Of a DNA stretch of 64,000 nt, positions 61,950 through 64,000 are shown one piece after another. Under the pieces are notes generated by a model that had not been told where the DNA came from, ran no database searches, and saw nothing but the letters and a program-made list of their open reading frames with translations. Every line of letters begins with the position of its first letter. The stretch's first letter is position 1. This DNA is from Chrysopilus asiliformis (Eukaryota > Arthropoda > Insecta > Diptera > Rhagionidae), in contig OZ035960.1 of the NCBI GenBank assembly GCA_964034945.1, forward strand, positions 75,180,585 to 75,244,584, in the 5' to 3' direction. A program made the translations under genes and the position numbers.

Positions 61950-64000
61950 TTAGTTAGATTTTATATCCTTTTTATGAAACTTTGCCCGTCTACGAGTCTC
62001 TACATCCTCTAGTTCGTAAATGGTACCGCGTTTTGAAATGACCGTACACTTCACCCAAGGAAGAAATTTGTGTTGGATCTGTCGGGCAGCGTCGGATTGT
62101 CCGAAATTACGCCTCCAGACCACTTCACCAACAGAAAATTCTTGTGGGCGGGTTCGCAAATTGTAGCGGTTAGCCGAGATTTCGTGTGACCTTCGAAGAT
62201 TGGATATAGATTGATTACGAGCCGTAGCAAGAGCTTTCAATCGAGCTTCATAATCTGGAACCTCGTTAGCATCCTCAATGGAATATTCATTTCCTTTCCG
62301 AATCATAGCTTGGCCAAAATTCAAAAAATATGGTGTGTGTTTTATAGCTTCGTGCGATGATGATCGTATGGCACATCCAATTTCCGCCAAGTATTTGGGC
62401 CAGTGTTGATGACAATCCTTGATGAAGGCACGGATCCCCGTAATGATGGTTCGATTAGCCCTCTCCGTAGGATTACCTTGAGGATGGTAATGCGCTGTCA
62501 ACCATTGTTTCACCTGAAAGTCTGCTAAAAAAGCTTTAAATTCTTTGCATAAAAATTGTGGACCATTATCACTCAAGATATAACGGGGAACACCAAACAC
62601 CATAAAAACCTGATCTTTTAATGTTTTTATAAGAGCGGGATGTTTTGCGTTTCGAAGAGGAAATAATAATACAAATTTTGTCAATTTATCCAATACCACG
62701 AGAAGAAAGTTATAGCCTTCAGGAGATCTCACTAGAGGTCCTATATAATCAATACTTATTACTTCCCATGGCCTTGAGACAGAAATATGTTGCCCCATTG
62801 GTGGAGTAAGAGAATATGATGGGCTTTTGACAGCTTTGCATACCTCACAATTGCGGATCCAATCTCGAACATGTTTCCTCATGCTAGGCCAATAATATGT
62901 TTCGGTAATTCTTTTAAAGGTTTTATAAAACCCGAAGTGACCAGCGGTAGGATCATCGTGATACTGTCGCAAAATAGTATCATAATGAAAAGAGGGTACC
63001 ATCATTTTCCACCTTTTATCATAGACTCCCACGTCTGTTTTATACCTACAAAGTTTAAACAATTTACCATTCTCTAATTTTATGTTTGGATGTTTCTCGG
63101 AATGCGACTCGACCTGAGCAAGGATATTGTTGTACCACTTATCTTCTTTGGCTGAAACACCGGATAATTCGAAGCAACGAGACAACGCGTCGGGGACCGT
63201 ATTTGTTTTTCCGGGGGTATGGACAATATCGAAATCGAAATATTGAAGTTTCATAATCCATCGTGCCAATCTACCCTTGGCATCTTTTAACTTTAGCAGC
63301 CACAAGAGAGCCGAGTGATCGGTTTGAATTTGAAAACGAACGCCTAACAGATAATGTTTAAACTTTTCCAAACTACAGAGTACGGCCAAGGCTTCTTTTT
63401 CCGTGGTGGTGTAGTTTAATTCGCTAGAGGTGAATTTCCGAGACATATACCCTATTATTTTCTCGATATTTCCCTCTATCTGTAGTAAAACCCCACCTAC
63501 TCCTACGTCACTAGCATCCGCACGGACAATAAATGGTTTTGAATAGTCCGCAGTAGCCAGAATGGGATAGGACGTTAGCAACTGTTTCAACTGATTAAAA
63601 GCATATTCTGCGTCTGCATTCCAATCAAGATTATTGGGTTTTTTCTTGAGTAACTTAGTCATTGGTGCGATAATTGACGCAAAGTTTGGTATAAACTTTC
63701 TGTACCAAGACAGCATACCAATAACCTGGCGAAGTTCTCTCACAGTTTTAGGCACAGGTAAAGCTAAAATCGCATCAATTTTATCTGTATTGGTTGTTAT
63801 CCCCTCCGAGGTAAGTGTGAAGCCCAAAAAATCTAACTTTTCGACACAAAATTTCGATTTTTGTAAATTTATTGTAAGATTTGCATCTTTTAAGCGTTTG
63901 GCTACTTCCTTCAACAGAACACAATGACGTTCAAAGGAGTCTGTGCAAATCAAAATGTCGTCCATATAGTAGAATACTTCCCCTTCAAGATCGTGACCCA
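61950..64000 (-). CDS. Gypsy pol, 5'-partial: RT, RNase H, integrase
   Basis: The open frame runs off the window edge. The first visible residues GHDLEGEVFYYMDDILI contain the RT YMDD active site (63955-63966). Then LDFLGFTLTSEGI, QVIGMLSWYRKFIPNFA (RT thumb), RNase H with VRADASD and the TEKEALAV Glu, and QTDHSALLWLL. The integrase zinc finger H..H..C..C includes GHFGFYKTF and CEVCK. The integrase core is SIDYIGPL, LSDNGPQF, NPTERANRT (D,D-35-E complete), with a C-terminal GEVVWRRN...FLPW domain. No stop or frameshift in 671+ residues, so this is the least damaged retroelement here. It is transcribed toward the LTR at 60579. Confidence 0.93.
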   Translation of the reverse strand, partial: GHDLEGEVFYYMDDILICTDSFERHCVLLKEVAKRLKDANLTINLQKSKFCVEKLDFLGFTLTSEGITTNTDKIDAILALPVPKTVRELRQVIGMLSWYRKFIPNFASIIAPMTKLLKKKPNNLDWNADAEYAFNQLKQLLTSYPILATADYSKPFIVRADASDVGVGGVLLQIEGNIEKIIGYMSRKFTSSELNYTTTEKEALAVLCSLEKFKHYLLGVRFQIQTDHSALLWLLKLKDAKGRLARWIMKLQYFDFDIVHTPGKTNTVPDALSRCFELSGVSAKEDKWYNNILAQVESHSEKHPNIKLENGKLFKLCRYKTDVGVYDKRWKMMVPSFHYDTILRQYHDDPTAGHFGFYKTFKRITETYYWPSMRKHVRDWIRNCEVCKAVKSPSYSLTPPMGQHISVSRPWEVISIDYIGPLVRSPEGYNFLLVVLDKLTKFVLLFPLRNAKHPALIKTLKDQVFMVFGVPRYILSDNGPQFLCKEFKAFLADFQVKQWLTAHYHPQGNPTERANRTIITGIRAFIKDCHQHWPKYLAEIGCAIRSSSHEAIKHTPYFLNFGQAMIRKGNEYSIEDANEVPDYEARLKALATARNQSISNLRRSHEISANRYNLRTRPQEFSVGEVVWRRNFGQSDAARQIQHKFLPWVKCTVISKRGTIYELEDVETRRRAKFHKKDIKSN

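Overview
This window looks like transposon-packed, AT-rich eukaryotic DNA, most likely from an insect. A dipteran fly is my best guess: the mini-me-like repeats carry GTCC/GTCT microsatellites and an ATACCC...GGGTAT end, and a TCAGTT-type initiator follows a TATA box. I see no convincing intact host gene, no rRNA, no functional tRNA and no CRISPR array. Almost every recognisable coding stretch belongs to a mobile element, and most are broken. Family labels Helitron-A to -D and 'mini-me-like' are mine.

Layout. 1-1.3 kb: two direct copies of a hAT-type BED-finger segment. 1.3-5.3 kb: an inverted pair of mini-me-like elements and a ~120 bp tandem array. 5.3-12.8 kb: a Helitron-B composite (minus strand) that also occurs at 40.9-45.9 kb; the two copies differ by clean insertions (a foldback-like element and Helitron-C in the first, a hAT MITE in the second), so each serves as the empty site for the other. 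13.1-19.2 kb: a decayed Copia retrotransposon split by a non-LTR retrotransposon whose ORF2 has one frameshift. 19.8-22.7 kb: Helitron-A copies with internal ~120 bp arrays and a Harbinger transposase fragment. 23.4-28.9 kb: a decayed minus-strand Gypsy, interrupted by a heptad-repeat ORF and a 1.7 kb terminal-inverted-repeat element that carries a palindromic MITE. 29.0-29.9 kb: a complete Helitron-A.

30.3-37.0 kb: a pogo/Tigger remnant, a 1546 bp tandem duplication, a deleted hAT transposase, and an apparently intact Tc1 element, nested in one another. 37.0-38.6 kb: a plus-strand Helitron-B with a 272 bp TA-flanked MITE. 38.7-40.6 kb: a small inverted-repeat element and Helitron-D. 46.3-49.0 kb: mini-me-like, Helitron-A and a degenerate Tc1/mariner transposase. 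50.2-51.5 kb: a deleted mariner holding the second palindromic MITE. 54.2-59.1 kb: a nearly complete autonomous Helitron Rep-helicase gene with a candidate promoter and three lesions. 60.6-64 kb: a minus-strand Gypsy with a long open pol frame running off the window edge.

How the parts relate. Transposases here can act only on elements sharing their ends. The Tc1 carries its own apparently intact enzyme. The Rep-helicase is the kind of protein that mobilises 5'-TC...CTRR-3' elements such as Helitron-A, -B, -C and -D, but its own ends were not found, so that link is inference. The strongest observations are nested insertions whose target-site duplications can be read directly because an uninterrupted copy lies elsewhere in the same window.
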